DNA of 64,000 nt from Parvularcula oceani (GCF_000733125.1 NZ_JPHU01000011.1:1-64000), one strand, 5' to 3'; shown: positions 45,407-54,831, counted from the first letter of the stretch. Notes: generated by a model not told the origin, from the sequence alone. Numbers and translations are program-made.

Positions 45407-45706
45407 GAGGCGATGCCGCCGCTCCGCCCGGCGCGGCGGCAGAAGGCCGATGGCGCGCGGGCGGCACCTGGCATGCCTGTCCTCGCAAAGACTCGCGGCA
45501 TGACCTTCCGGCCGTCGAGGCCTCGCCGGACCCGTCACCGCGCAACTCTTGGCCGCGCATGAGGCCCGGACAGGTCCGGCGCGTTCATCCTCGAGCGTCT
45601 CCCTGCGCTCTGCCGGCTGCGCTAAACGGCAAAGCGCCCGCCCGGGAAACCCTGGGCGGGCGCTTCATTTTCACGCTTCTGGAGGAGGGGCCGAAGCCCC
45701 GGTCTT
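45407..45706. other. 300-base gap between che operon and chemoreceptor
   Basis: Convergent end region. It holds the strong bidirectional hairpin at 45632-45665. Several frames are open but lack ribosome-binding sites and family-like sequence; I see no gene. Confidence 0.7.
45632..45665. terminator. Strong bidirectional terminator hairpin
   Basis: AAGCGCCCGCCC-GGGAAACCCT-GGGCGGGCGCTT, a perfect 12-base stem; the loop has an inner GGG/CCC pair. It is followed by CATTTT on the plus side and preceded by AA on the minus side. It lies between convergent che operon and chemoreceptor gene, so it likely ends both transcripts. Confidence 0.8.
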
Positions 45707-47962
45707 TCAGAAGTCCTCCCAGCCGGCCTCCTCACCGGAGACGTCCAGCGCGGCATTCCCCGCAAAGGCGGCGACGCGGGCCTGCTGCGCCTTCACGGCG
45801 GGCTTCGGCGCGGCGTCTCTTGACGCTGCGACCGCGGCGGAGGGGTGCGTCGTCGTGAAGACGCTGACGACCTGAGCGAGTTCTTCGGCGTCCTTGGTCA
45901 GCGCGTGGCTCGCGGCCGTCGATTCTTCGACCATGGCCGCGTTCTGCTGGGTCACCTGATCGAGCGAATTCGTCGCTTCGTTGATGTTGGACAGCTCCGC
46001 GGACTGCTCCTTGGCGGCCTCCGCCATGCTCGTGATCAGCTCACTGACCGTGTTGACCGAGACGACCATCTCCTTGAGGGTTTCGCCCGTGCGGCCCACA
46101 AGGTCCACGCCGCGCTTGACGTGTTCGGAACTCGTGCCGATCAGGCCCTTGATCTCCTTCGCCGCTTCTGAAGAGCGCTGGGCCAGAGCCCGGACCTCGG
46201 AGGCGACGACGGCGAAGCCCTTGCCGGCATCGCCCGCGCGCGCCGCCTCGACGCCCGCATTCAGCGCCAGGAGGTTCGTCTGGAAGGCGATGTCGTCGAT
46301 CACGCTGATGATCTGCGAGATCTGGTCTGACGACTTCTCGATCTCGCTCATCGCGCCGACCGCCTGGCTCACGACCTGACCGCTCGCCTCGGCGTTCTGG
46401 CGCGCGGCCATCACCTCGTCGCGCACCTTGGTCGCGTTCTCCGCCGCCGCCGCGACGCTGGCGGTCAGCTGCTGGAGCGAGCCGGCCGTCTGTTCGAGCG
46501 TGGCGGCCTGCGTTTCCGTGCGGCGGGCGAGTTCGTCCGCGGCCTGGCTGATCTCGGTCGCGCCGCTGCGCACGCTGGACGTGTTCGCGACCACCTTGCC
46601 GATCGACGTGTTCAGCGTGTCGACGGCTTGATTGAAGTCCGTGCGCAGCTGGACGTAGTCGTCGGCGAACTGTTCCTCGATCTGCTTGTCGAGCTCTCCG
46701 GCGGAGAGCCATTTCAGGCCGACGGAGAGGGCGTCGACGACATGGCGCTGCTCGGCCTCGTGCTTGTTGCGCAGGGCGCGGCTGCTCTTCAGCTCGCGTT
46801 CGCTGGCGGTGATGTCGGTGGCGATCTTGACCACCTTGAAGACCTTGCCGCTGGCATCCGTGATCGGGCTGTAGGTCGCCTCGAGCCAGACTTCCTCGCC
46901 GCTCTTGGTGAAGCGGTCGAACTTGCCGTGGAAGAATTCGCCTCTGCGCAGCTGCTCCCAGAAGGCTTGGTACTCCGCGCTGCGGCGGAATTCTTCGCTG
47001 ACGAACATCGAGTGGTGCTGGCCGACGATCTCGTCGAGCGTATAGCCCATGGCCTGCTGGAAGTTCTCGTTCGCCGTCTGGATCGTGCCGTCCGGCTTGA
47101 ACTCGATCACGGCCTTCTCGGAGCGGATCGCGTTCATGACCGCCTCGTTCCGCTGGGCCTCGGTGACGTCCACCCATTCGAGGACATTGCCGGTATGTTG
47201 ACCCTGGTCATCGCGGAGGGCGTTGAAATCAAAAGCGAATTTCAACTCTCCAACGCTGATTTGCGTCCTGTGCGGAAGGCGGTGGGGGTCGGTGAGGACC
47301 TGGCGTTCCTGAGCGGGATTGTCGAAGAACATCTCGATGCTGGTGCCGTGGAGGCGTTCGGCATCCATGCCGGGCCATTTCTTCTCGAAGGCCTCGATCC
47401 TGTCCTCCACGAGACGCCGCATCGCCGCGTTCGCCTGCGTCACGTTCAGGTCCCGGTCGAGCAACATCATCGGAGCGGGAGAGCCGTCGAAGGCCGCGCT
47501 CTTCGCGCCCGCGGACTGCGCCATGGCCCGCAGCTCGCCGAGCGCGCGCGCCGCGGCTTCGATGTCGCTCTCGGGATCTGCGCGCCGCGCGGACCCGCCG
47601 GCCTGCGCCGATGCGCCGGCAAGCTCATGCAGCTGCCGGGTCGCCTTGCCGAAGCGCGCGCGGGCTGCGCCCGGCGCCAGGATCGCCGCGGCGGCGACGC
47701 CGCCGCCGAGGAGCGCGCCCTGCAGGGCCAGAAGGTCGCCCCCTACGCCCTGCGCCGCGGCGAGAGCTAGCGCCGCCGCCGCGCCACCGGCCAGCGGCGC
47801 CGCCGCTGCGAGGCTCGGCCCGAAACGGCTCGGACCTGCGAAATTGGATCGCGCATTCCCCAAAAAGTTGTCGGGCCGATCTTGACCTGGTTTAAACTCG
47901 CTGCTAGTAACAGAAGCGTGATCGCGATGCTGACGGTTCCTGTCGGTATCGGGCTGGGGCAT
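45707..47962 (-). CDS. Methyl-accepting chemotaxis protein with two PAS domains
   Basis: A 751-residue chemoreceptor. Two close hydrophobic segments (residues about 50-100) form a short membrane hairpin without a periplasmic sensor; two PAS domains follow ([38 protein letters not shown]), then a HAMP-like region and the signalling hairpin with [20 protein letters not shown]. It therefore senses a cytoplasmic or redox cue. The last five residues GWEDF fit the CheR/CheB-binding tail (xWxxF). ATG 47962 has GAGGAGA upstream. Confidence 0.93.
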   Translation of the reverse strand: MPQPDTDRNRQHRDHASVTSSEFKPGQDRPDNFLGNARSNFAGPSRFGPSLAAAAPLAGGAAAALALAAAQGVGGDLLALQGALLGGGVAAAAILAPGAARARFGKATRQLHELAGASAQAGGSARRADPESDIEAAARALGELRAMAQSAGAKSAAFDGSPAPMMLLDRDLNVTQANAAMRRLVEDRIEAFEKKWPGMDAERLHGTSIEMFFDNPAQERQVLTDPHRLPHRTQISVGELKFAFDFNALRDDQGQHTGNVLEWVDVTEAQRNEAVMNAIRSEKAVIEFKPDGTIQTANENFQQAMGYTLDEIVGQHHSMFVSEEFRRSAEYQAFWEQLRRGEFFHGKFDRFTKSGEEVWLEATYSPITDASGKVFKVVKIATDITASERELKSSRALRNKHEAEQRHVVDALSVGLKWLSAGELDKQIEEQFADDYVQLRTDFNQAVDTLNTSIGKVVANTSSVRSGATEISQAADELARRTETQAATLEQTAGSLQQLTASVAAAAENATKVRDEVMAARQNAEASGQVVSQAVGAMSEIEKSSDQISQIISVIDDIAFQTNLLALNAGVEAARAGDAGKGFAVVASEVRALAQRSSEAAKEIKGLIGTSSEHVKRGVDLVGRTGETLKEMVVSVNTVSELITSMAEAAKEQSAELSNINEATNSLDQVTQQNAAMVEESTAASHALTKDAEELAQVVSVFTTTHPSAAVAASRDAAPKPAVKAQQARVAAFAGNAALDVSGEEAGWEDF

Positions 47963-48282
47963 TGTTTCGGTCTCCTCGCGCGTACTGATGTACGCTCCCA
48001 TTCAGCCGGACAGACCCGAGGGTGCTGACGGCTGCCTCAAACGATAAAATTCGAACAGCACGGTTTGCCTTGCAGATAAGTTAAGGCTCGCTGAACTTTT
48101 CTCGTCTGACGATGGCTGGTGCAGCGCGACTATCGGTACATGCTCTTCCGCCATCGCCGTCTTCTTCTCGGCGAAGGACCGTCCTGTACCTGTGCTGGAG
48201 GCCTCCTGAGTGGGCGGAGCCCCTATGCATCGTGAGGCGAGCATTTAACGAGTTGTATACCAACGATCGATAAGCACGAGAC
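47963..48282. other. 320-base divergent promoter region between chemoreceptor and motA
   Basis: No gene seen. It is more AT-rich than its surroundings and contains two half-CtrA motifs: TTAA-N7-TGAA (48081-48095) and TTAA-N7-TATA (48245-48259), the latter 25 bases before motA. Promoter positions cannot be fixed by eye. Confidence 0.6.
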
Positions 48283-49140
48283 ATGCTCTCGATCCTCGGA
48301 CTCCTCGTCACCGTCGCTATGGTCTTCGGCGGATACACCATCGCCGGTGGCAAGATGTCTATCATCCTGCACTCGCTGCCCTATGAGATGATGATGATCG
48401 GCGGCGCCGCGCTCGGCGCCTTCCTCGCCGCGAACGATTTTCACCGGATCAAGCAGACGGGCGGAGACGTCATGGCGGCCGTGAAGGGGCCGAAATGGAA
48501 GAAGCAGGACTATCGCGACGCGCTGTGCCTGATGCACGAGATCATCGCGCTGCAGCGCGAGAGCCCTGTCGACATGGAGCGCCACATCGAGAACCCGGCG
48601 GAGTCGGATCTCTTCTCGAAATATCCCCGGGTCCAGGCCGACAAGGCCGCCGTCGACATCCTCTGCGACACGATCCGCAGCATGATGATGAATTTCGACG
48701 ATCCCCATCAGGTCGAGGAGATGCTGGAAAAGCAGCTCGACCAGATGAAGGAAGAGCGCCTCCACGGCGCGCACGCTCTCGAAGCGCTGTCCGATGCGCT
48801 GCCTGCGCTCGGCATCGTCGCGGCCGTTCTCGGCGTCATCAAGACCATGGCCTCGATCGATAAGCCGCCCGAGGTCCTAGGCGCCATGATCGGCGGCGCG
48901 CTGGTCGGCACCTTCCTCGGCGTCTTCCTCGCTTACGGCGTCTTCGGCCCGCTCGCCGCCAGGGTGAAGGCGGTGCGCGAGGAGGAGCACGTCTTCTACG
49001 AGCTGTTCCGGCAGGTCCTCGTCTCCAGTCTCCAGAAGCACGCGCCGAACATCTGCGTCGAGGTCGGCCGCCGCCACGTGCCGAGCGCGATGCGCCCGAG
49101 CTTCGACGAACTCGAAAACGCGATACGGGAGGCGGCATGA
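48283..49140 (+). CDS. motA: Flagellar motor stator protein MotA
   Basis: A 285-residue stator subunit with four membrane spans. Typical features: N-terminal GLLVTVAMVFGGYTIAGGKM, LPYEMMMIGGAALGAFL, and the conserved proline/glycine region in ALPALGIVAAVLGVIKTMAS and MIGGALVGTFLGVFLAYGVF. The cytoplasmic loop carries the FliG-facing charges. It overlaps flgF by four bases (ATGA). Confidence 0.97.
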   Translation: MLSILGLLVTVAMVFGGYTIAGGKMSIILHSLPYEMMMIGGAALGAFLAANDFHRIKQTGGDVMAAVKGPKWKKQDYRDALCLMHEIIALQRESPVDMERHIENPAESDLFSKYPRVQADKAAVDILCDTIRSMMMNFDDPHQVEEMLEKQLDQMKEERLHGAHALEALSDALPALGIVAAVLGVIKTMASIDKPPEVLGAMIGGALVGTFLGVFLAYGVFGPLAARVKAVREEEHVFYELFRQVLVSSLQKHAPNICVEVGRRHVPSAMRPSFDELENAIREAA

Positions 49141-49856
49141 GCGACGATGCCAGCATCGCGACGCTGTCGCGCCAGACGGGCCTTCTCCAGACCGTCTCGA
49201 CCATCGCGAACAATATCGCGAATGCCTCCACCCCCGGCTACAAGTCCGAAGGCACGGTGTTCTCGGAATATATCCGCCGCACCGGCCCGGACTCTCATTC
49301 CCTCTCCATGGGGCGCCTGTCGGCGCAGACCACGGATTTTTCTTCCGGGTCCCTCCGCAAGACGGGTGGCGACTTCGATTACGCGATCGACGGGACCGGC
49401 TTCTTCAAGGTGGCGACGCCCGATGGCGACCGCCTGACCCGGGCAGGGCGCTTCATGCTCGACCTCGACGGGCAGATCGTCGATCCGAACGGCGCACCCG
49501 TCCTCGACGGGGGCGGCGCGCCCATCGAGATCCCGCAGGACGCGACCGTCATCGCCGTGGGCCGGGACGGCACGCTCAGCATCGACGGCGAGCCTTACGG
49601 CGATATCGGTGTCTTCGAGCCGGTCGGTCAGCCCGAGCGGGCCGGCAACAATTACTGGACCGCCCCCGGCGGCGACCGCCCGGTGGAGGAACCCAACGTC
49701 CTCCAGGGTTTCGCAGAGCAGTCCAACGTCTCTCCCGTTTCGGAATTCGCCGCGCTGATCGCGGCGCAGCGCAATTTCGACGCGGGCCAGACGCTGACCG
49801 AACAGGAACATGAGCGCCTCAGCGCGCTGATCGCCGCGATCCGGCAGGGAGCATAA
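49137..49856 (+). CDS. flgF: Flagellar proximal rod protein FlgF
   Basis: A 239-residue rod protein. The N-terminal TIANNIANASTPGYKSEGTVF motif and C-terminal FAALIAAQRNFDAGQTLTEQ fit FlgF, as does YAIDGTGFFKVATPDGDRLT. It overlaps motA by 4 bases and precedes flgG by 3 bases. Confidence 0.94.
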   Translation: MSDDASIATLSRQTGLLQTVSTIANNIANASTPGYKSEGTVFSEYIRRTGPDSHSLSMGRLSAQTTDFSSGSLRKTGGDFDYAIDGTGFFKVATPDGDRLTRAGRFMLDLDGQIVDPNGAPVLDGGGAPIEIPQDATVIAVGRDGTLSIDGEPYGDIGVFEPVGQPERAGNNYWTAPGGDRPVEEPNVLQGFAEQSNVSPVSEFAALIAAQRNFDAGQTLTEQEHERLSALIAAIRQGA

Positions 49857-49859
49857 GGC

Positions 49860-50645
49860 ATGGACGCACTTCGCACGGCCGCCACCGGCATGGACGCGCA
49901 GCAGACGCGCGTCGACGTCATCGCCAACAACATCTCCAACATGTCGACCACGGCCTATGCGCCGCGCTCGGCGGTCTTCGCCGATCTCATATACCGCCAG
50001 GAAGTCACCCCCGGCGCCATCGCCTCGGCTGACGGAACGGTCGTGCCCTCGGGCGTGCAGCTCGGCCTCGGCGTGCGCACGGCGGCGATCGCGATGGAGA
50101 TCGGGCAGGGCGCGCTTCGCGAGACCGGCGGCGACCTCGACCTCGCCATCGAGGGGCGCGGCTTTCTCGAGGTGACGCTGCCTTCGGGCGAACCGGCCTA
50201 TACCCGCGACGGCAAGCTCGAAATCAATCCGGAGGGCGAGGTCGTCACCCCGGCCGGCTTCCCGCTCGCCGACGGCATCACCATTCCCGCCGATGCCCGC
50301 CGGATCACGATCAGCCCGGACGGAGAGGTCTACGCGGATTTCGCCGACGGCTCGGCGAGCCAGTCGATCGGCGTCTTGACCCTGTCGTCCTTCGTCAACG
50401 AGCGCGGCCTCGAGGCCATGGGCGGCAATCTCTACAGGATCACCGAAGCCTCGGGCGACGCGACCGTCGCGCCGCCCGGCATCGACGGGCACGGCCTGAT
50501 CCGCCAGGGCTATCTCGAGGAATCGGGCGTGGATGTCGTCTCCGAGATCGCCGACCTCATCGAGGCGCAGCGGGGTTACGAGCTCAACTCCAAGGTCCTA
50601 ACGGCCGCCGACGAGATGTACGCGGCGGCGACGAGGATCCGATGA
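49860..50645 (+). CDS. flgG: Flagellar distal rod protein FlgG
   Basis: A 261-residue rod protein: MDALRTAATGMDAQQTRVDV, IANNISNMSTTAYAPRSAVF, LAIEGRGFLEVTLPSGEPAY and the C-terminal IADLIEAQRGYELNSKVLTA are typical of FlgG. It overlaps flgA by four bases, giving flgF-flgG-flgA-flgH as one unit. Confidence 0.97.
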   Translation: MDALRTAATGMDAQQTRVDVIANNISNMSTTAYAPRSAVFADLIYRQEVTPGAIASADGTVVPSGVQLGLGVRTAAIAMEIGQGALRETGGDLDLAIEGRGFLEVTLPSGEPAYTRDGKLEINPEGEVVTPAGFPLADGITIPADARRITISPDGEVYADFADGSASQSIGVLTLSSFVNERGLEAMGGNLYRITEASGDATVAPPGIDGHGLIRQGYLEESGVDVVSEIADLIEAQRGYELNSKVLTAADEMYAAATRIR

Positions 50646-51013
50646 TCGGCCTTGCTGCCGCGCTGATCCTGACGGGCGCGATCGCGGAGGCGCGCCTGCC
50701 GGCGGGAACCGTGATCGAGCCCGTCCATGTCAGCGGCTGCGCGGAGCCCTGCGCCCTGGTCGGCCGGCAGCTGCGCCGAACCGTCTTCGCCGGCCGCGAA
50801 CTCTCGCTGGCCGACACCAAGCCGCGCGACCTCGTCGGCCGCAATGCCAGGGTGACGCTGATCGCGATCAAGGGCGCCATGCGCCTCGAGGCAGAGGGCA
50901 GGGCGCTCGGCGCGGGCGCGCAGGGCGACGAGGTCACCGTGATGAACACGGAAAGCCGGCGCGTGGTGACGGGCATCGTGGTCGCGCCCGGCGTGGTGGA
51001 GGTTTCGCTGTGA
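50642..51013 (+). CDS. flgA: FlgA, P-ring assembly chaperone (short form)
   Basis: A 123-residue exported protein with a weak signal peptide (GLAAALILTGAIAEARLPAG). It contains the SAF-like core: LVGRQLRRTVFAGRELSLAD, and VTVMNTESRRVVTGIVVAPG. It is about half the usual length (220-240), lacking the N-terminal domain, as in many alphaproteobacteria. It helps assemble the FlgI P-ring. It overlaps flgG and flgH. Confidence 0.92.
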   Translation: MIGLAAALILTGAIAEARLPAGTVIEPVHVSGCAEPCALVGRQLRRTVFAGRELSLADTKPRDLVGRNARVTLIAIKGAMRLEAEGRALGAGAQGDEVTVMNTESRRVVTGIVVAPGVVEVSL

Positions 51014-51684
51014 AAGCGCGCTACCTTGTCCTCGCCCTGCTGGGCGCCTGCGCCAGCACCAAGGAGGGCCCGGTCCAGGACGAGGCGAGGGGCTATCCCG
51101 TCGCCACGCCGGCAAGCCATGCCGGCAGCGCATCCTTGTGGAATCAGGAGCCGCAATCCCTGTTCGGCAATCGGCGCGCCCGCGACATCGGAGACATCCT
51201 CACCGTCATCGTCTCGGTCGACGACGAGGCGGAGATGGAGAACAGCCTCGAGGCCGAACGGTCGAACGAGGAGAATTTCGGAACCAGCGCCCTGTTCGGC
51301 CTGCCGCAGCTCGCCGGTTCCGTCCTGCCGGACGGCGCCAGCCTCGACCCCGGCGCGGATCTGACGCGGAGCCGGGCGCAGAACGGCAGCGGCCGGATCA
51401 CGCGGCGCGAAAGCGTCACCCTCGAACTCGCCGCGGTCGTCACCGACAAGCTGGCCAACGGGCATCTCGTCATCGAGGGCACCCAGCGCATCCGCGTGAA
51501 CCACGAAACCCGCGCCCTCAAGATCATGGGGATCGTCCGACCCCAGGACATCGACCGCAACAACACGATCACCCACGAGAAGATCGCCGCCGCCGACATC
51601 GTCTATTCCGGCTACGGACAGGTCGCCCGTTCGACCTCGCCCCGCTTCGGCTCGCGCCTCCTCGATATCCTGGTGCCGTTCTGA
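51010..51684 (+). CDS. flgH: Flagellar L-ring protein FlgH
   Basis: A 224-residue outer-membrane lipoprotein with lipobox LLGAC near the N-terminus. SLWNQEPQSLFGNRRARDIG and GDILTVIVSVDDEAEMENSL are diagnostic, as is the end YSGYGQVARSTSPRFGSRLL. GTG start overlaps flgA. The downstream FliL-like ATG overlaps its stop by one base. Confidence 0.95.
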   Translation: MKARYLVLALLGACASTKEGPVQDEARGYPVATPASHAGSASLWNQEPQSLFGNRRARDIGDILTVIVSVDDEAEMENSLEAERSNEENFGTSALFGLPQLAGSVLPDGASLDPGADLTRSRAQNGSGRITRRESVTLELAAVVTDKLANGHLVIEGTQRIRVNHETRALKIMGIVRPQDIDRNNTITHEKIAAADIVYSGYGQVARSTSPRFGSRLLDILVPF

Positions 51685-52157
51685 TGAAGAAGCTGATGCC
51701 TTTCCTCGTCGTGCTGGTGGCCGTGGGCGCCGGCGGCGCCGGCGCGCTGATGCTCGACGCGCCTGCCGAGGACGTTCACGCCGCCGAAGAAGGCGCCAAG
51801 ACGCCCGTCAGCAAGCATGAGGGGAAGAAGGAGGCGGTCGCCTATATGGGCTTCCAGCGCGCCTTCATCGTTCCGGTGGTGGTGGAGCGCAATGTCAGCG
51901 CGCTCGTCATGCTCGATCTGTCGCTCGAAATGGACGCCGCGACGGTCGAGAATGCGCGCAAGAAGGAACCCAAGCTGCGCGACGGGATCATGAAGGCGCT
52001 GATCGGCCTGTCCCACGAAGGAATGCTGACCGGCGATATCACGGATCCCGCCGTCTACGAGGAGATCCGCAACCGGATCGAGGCGGCGGCGGGCGAATAT
52101 GTCGGAGAAGGCCTCCAGGGAGTCCTCATCACCGACTACGCCCGCCAGGAACGCTGA
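51684..52157 (+). CDS. fliL: FliL-like protein (second copy)
   Basis: A 157-residue protein with an N-terminal membrane span (MPFLVVLVAVGAGGAGALML) and a periplasmic domain with AYMGFQRAFIVPVVVERNVS and LVMLDLSLEMDAATVE. The position after flgH matches fliL in rhizobia, so this is the more likely true FliL of the two copies. Confidence 0.8.
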   Translation: MKKLMPFLVVLVAVGAGGAGALMLDAPAEDVHAAEEGAKTPVSKHEGKKEAVAYMGFQRAFIVPVVVERNVSALVMLDLSLEMDAATVENARKKEPKLRDGIMKALIGLSHEGMLTGDITDPAVYEEIRNRIEAAAGEYVGEGLQGVLITDYARQER

Positions 52158-52258
52158 AAGGCCGGCCCCCTGCGGGAAAGCCGGCTTCGGGAAACCCCTG
52201 AATCTCGAGCGAGGCGCCGCGCCGGGCGCTAGGACATCGGGCGCCAGGACGGGCGCAT

Positions 52259-52561
52259 TCAGGCGGCGCCGTCTTCGCCGCCGAGCTGCTCGCCAAGGGC
52301 TGCTTCCAGCATCTTGGCGATCGCTTCGAGATGGGCGTTGCTCTGCACCTGCTGCTCGACGGACGAGAAGGTGGCGAGCTGCTCGACGAATTGCGTCGAA
52401 TCGAGCGGGGCCAGCGGATCCTGGTGCTCCACCTGCGCCGTGAGGAGCTTCAGGAAGGCCTCGAAATCCGCGCCGGTCGGCGTCGGCATGGTGGCCTTGG
52501 AGGCCGCTGCGGCCTGCTCCTCGGCCTGCTGCGCTCCTGCGCCGATGGCGGAAGTGATCAC
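52259..52561 (-). CDS. flgD: Flagellar hook-capping protein FlgD (short form)
   Basis: A 100-residue protein equal to the N-terminal scaffold part of FlgD: DFEAFLKLLTAQVEHQDPLA, then PLDSTQFVEQLATFSSVEQQ. The C-terminal Ig-like/tudor parts of enteric FlgD (about 120 residues) are absent. It follows fliK by 13 bases on the minus strand. Confidence 0.9.
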   Translation of the reverse strand: MITSAIGAGAQQAEEQAAAASKATMPTPTGADFEAFLKLLTAQVEHQDPLAPLDSTQFVEQLATFSSVEQQVQSNAHLEAIAKMLEAALGEQLGGEDGAA

Positions 52562-52574
52562 GGGCGTTCTCCTG

Positions 52575-53957
52575 TCACAGACGAATATCGATACGGCCCG
52601 TCAGGCCGAGAGGGCTTGTGGATTGCGAAGCGGCCGGAAGGCGCGCCGGGCCGGCCGCCTCCGCCGCCCTGTCGAGGACGAGCGTGCGCCAGCGCTCTTC
52701 GGCTGCGCCCTTCTGCGCCTTGGCGTCATCGCTTCCGAAGGAGACCGATGCCTCCCCGAAGCTGTTCGCGAGTTCTTTTTGCAGCCATTCCGTATGCCGC
52801 TTGAGGAGCGAGCCCGTATCGGCGTTCTCCGCCGATAGAAGGGCGGTGACGCCGTGGCGCTCGAACGAGAATTCGACCCGGACCACGCCAAGATCGGGCG
52901 GGTCGAGGCGGAGCGTCATCGTCCGCTCGCCGCTGCGCATCGCGATGGCATCGGCCACCTGCCGGGCCGCTTCGCCGGGGGCGGGCGGTGCGAGCTGGAC
53001 CGCGGGACCGGGAGCCTGCGTGGGAGCCTGGCTCGGCGCGGCACTTGGCGCCGGACCGCCTGTCAGAGGCTGCCCCGACGAAGCGGCGATCTCGGTCCGC
53101 GCCGCCGCGGGCCTGTCGGCGGCCCGGATCATCGGGGTCTTCTCGGCCTGCACCGCCGTCAGCTCGGCCATCCGGGGATGGGCGTCGGTCCTGTCGGCGC
53201 CGGGCAGCGGGGCTGCCGCTGCGGCAGGAGCGGGATCGGCTCGGACTGCGCCGGGCGCTGCGGGGGAAGGCCTTTCCCCCGATATCCCGGCCGGGAGCGA
53301 GGGGGACGGTGTCGCCGCGCCCTCAGCCGATGCCGTCCGAGCGGGGGCCGAAGGCGCCGGCGCGGCCGCCTCGCCGGCCGCCTGCATCCGCGTGGATGCG
53401 GCAGCTCGGGGGTGGCCGGAAGCCGCGGCTTCAGGTTTCGCTGGGGCTGCCTCTGCGCCGAGCCGGCCTTCGCCGGTCGGGTCCGAGCCTGCGGCAGGCG
53501 CTTGCGCCGCCGGTGCCGCGAAGCGTTCGCCCGCTGCGAGCGGCGCGCGGGCCGCGCCCCGGGAAGGCGCCATGATGTCCTTTAATCCGCCCTCGGAAGC
53601 GGCCGGGTCTGCCGAGCCGGCGGCGGAATGGGCGGGCGCGGGCTGCGCCGTCGGCACCGGCAGGAGGCCGTCGCGCGGCTGCTCGCCGAGGGTGAGGCGC
53701 AGCACGGGACCGTCCTGCGGCGACAGCGTCTCCACCGTGACATGGGGGGAGGGCGCCTCGCCGCTCTCGGGCAACGCGCCCTCTGTCTTCCGCGTCTCGA
53801 CCGCGAGCAGGAATTCCGCCGCATCGGTTCCCGTGCGGAGGGAAGCTCCCGCCCCGCCTTTGTCCGAAGGAGGCGCCTGGCGCTCCGGCTGCACCTCTCC
53901 CCTGGTCTGGACCGGATCGGCCGTGCGCGTCTGGGAGGCGAGAGGAAGCGGGATCAT
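52575..53957 (-). CDS. fliK: Flagellar hook-length control protein FliK
   Basis: A 460-residue protein, mostly Ala/Pro/Gly-rich and probably unfolded, with the conserved Flg_hook domain at the end: RTMTLRLDPPDLGVVRVEFS, then LLSAENADTGSLLKRHTEWL. It measures hook length and switches export specificity. Start ATG 53957 is the first Met after an unrelated upstream stretch; its ribosome-binding site is weak. Downstream gene flgD is hook-capping, its assembly partner. Confidence 0.9.
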   Translation of the reverse strand: MIPLPLASQTRTADPVQTRGEVQPERQAPPSDKGGAGASLRTGTDAAEFLLAVETRKTEGALPESGEAPSPHVTVETLSPQDGPVLRLTLGEQPRDGLLPVPTAQPAPAHSAAGSADPAASEGGLKDIMAPSRGAARAPLAAGERFAAPAAQAPAAGSDPTGEGRLGAEAAPAKPEAAASGHPRAAASTRMQAAGEAAAPAPSAPARTASAEGAATPSPSLPAGISGERPSPAAPGAVRADPAPAAAAAPLPGADRTDAHPRMAELTAVQAEKTPMIRAADRPAAARTEIAASSGQPLTGGPAPSAAPSQAPTQAPGPAVQLAPPAPGEAARQVADAIAMRSGERTMTLRLDPPDLGVVRVEFSFERHGVTALLSAENADTGSLLKRHTEWLQKELANSFGEASVSFGSDDAKAQKGAAEERWRTLVLDRAAEAAGPARLPAASQSTSPLGLTGRIDIRL

Positions 53958-54003
53958 CTGGTGCCGGATGCAATACGAACAGAAGGACTGTGCAGAAATA
54001 GGG

Positions 54004-54018
54004 TTTACCAACCCTTTA
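54004..54018. promoter_or_regulatory. CtrA-like site TTTA-N7-TTTA between fliK and flgJ
   Basis: TTTA-CCAACCC-TTTA lies in the divergent region between fliK (start 53957) and flgJ (start 54063). Two mismatches to TTAA-N7-TTAA. Inferred from motif only. Confidence 0.4.
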
Positions 54019-54062
54019 CATGCGCCCGGATAACGCTGGCTTTGCAAATCAGGAGTAAGCCT

Positions 54063-54386
54063 ATGCTGACGCCTCTGACGAACATGACCGGCTCCGTCGC
54101 GCCCACGGCCGACGCCGCCCCTGCCGAGGACGCGGTCCTGCGGGAGACGGCGGAGAAGCTCGAGGCCGCCTTCCTGCGCGAAATGCTCGATCAGGCGGGG
54201 CTGGCGGAGGCGTTCGGAACGGGCGGCGAGGGCGGAAGCGCTTCGGCGGGCGACGCCTTTTCCGGCTTCCTGCTCGATGCGATCGCCGAGGACATGGCGG
54301 CGGCCGGCGGCCTCGGCCTCGCCGACAGGTTCTACGAGCAGCTCGCCGGCGAGCCGGTTTCGGCCAATAGGAGCCGCCGGCTGTGA
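54063..54386 (+). CDS. flgJ: Rod-binding protein (FlgJ N-terminal domain)
   Basis: A 107-residue protein with the FlgJ rod-binding motif EKLEAAFLREMLDQAGLAEA and the second block DAFSGFLLDAIAEDMAAAGG. The muramidase domain of enteric FlgJ is absent, as usual in alphaproteobacteria. Ribosome-binding site AGGAG upstream. It overlaps the flgN-like gene by four bases. Confidence 0.88.
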   Translation: MLTPLTNMTGSVAPTADAAPAEDAVLRETAEKLEAAFLREMLDQAGLAEAFGTGGEGGSASAGDAFSGFLLDAIAEDMAAAGGLGLADRFYEQLAGEPVSANRSRRL

Positions 54387-54709
54387 GCGCGCGGGCCCTG
54401 ATCGACGCCCTGCGCCGCGAGGCGGCGCTTCTGCAGCGCGGGGAGTTCGATGCCCTCGAGGCCGTGCAGGCCGAAAAGGAGCAGGCCGCCCGGGCGATGG
54501 GCCGGCGGGCGACGCAAGACGAGCTCGCGATGCTGCGGACACTCGCGCTGGAAAACGAAAGACTCTTCTCGGTCGCGCTGACGGCCTGCAAGAGAGCGAA
54601 GTCGCGCCTTCAAGCTGTGGAAAACTCTCAATCCGTTATTGGATATACTGATGAGGGAAACCGCCTGTCTTCAAGCGATAGAAAAACGCTCAGCGGACGC
54701 CGCTATTAA
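54383..54709 (+). CDS. flgN: FlgN-like hook-associated protein chaperone
   Basis: A 108-residue helical protein (ALIDALRREAALLQRGEFDA, LEAVQAEKEQAARAMGRRAT, ENERLFSVALTACKRAKSRL). Length, heptad helices and a C-terminal ...GYTDEGNR motif fit the short alphaproteobacterial FlgN, a chaperone for FlgK/FlgL. GTG start overlapping flgJ. Assignment rests on pattern and position. Confidence 0.7.
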   Translation: MSARALIDALRREAALLQRGEFDALEAVQAEKEQAARAMGRRATQDELAMLRTLALENERLFSVALTACKRAKSRLQAVENSQSVIGYTDEGNRLSSSDRKTLSGRRY

Positions 54710-54831
54710 AGGCCTGTTAGGGCAGTTCGCTCTAGACGCTGTTTTGGGGCGACCGAGGATTGGTTGCGCCGGGCAGCACCCGGTTCCGTCAGGACGCACG
54801 GACTCGCTGAAAGAAGTAAGGGATACTTCCG

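Noticed and set aside
45549-45875. Short plus-strand open frames in the gap after the che operon
   Set aside because: They run through the terminator hairpin and into the chemoreceptor's antisense strand with no ribosome-binding site.
54022-54050. Possible sigma-54 promoter before flgJ (TGGC and TTGC boxes)
   Set aside because: The two boxes are too close together and GG/GC spacing does not meet the -24/-12 rule.
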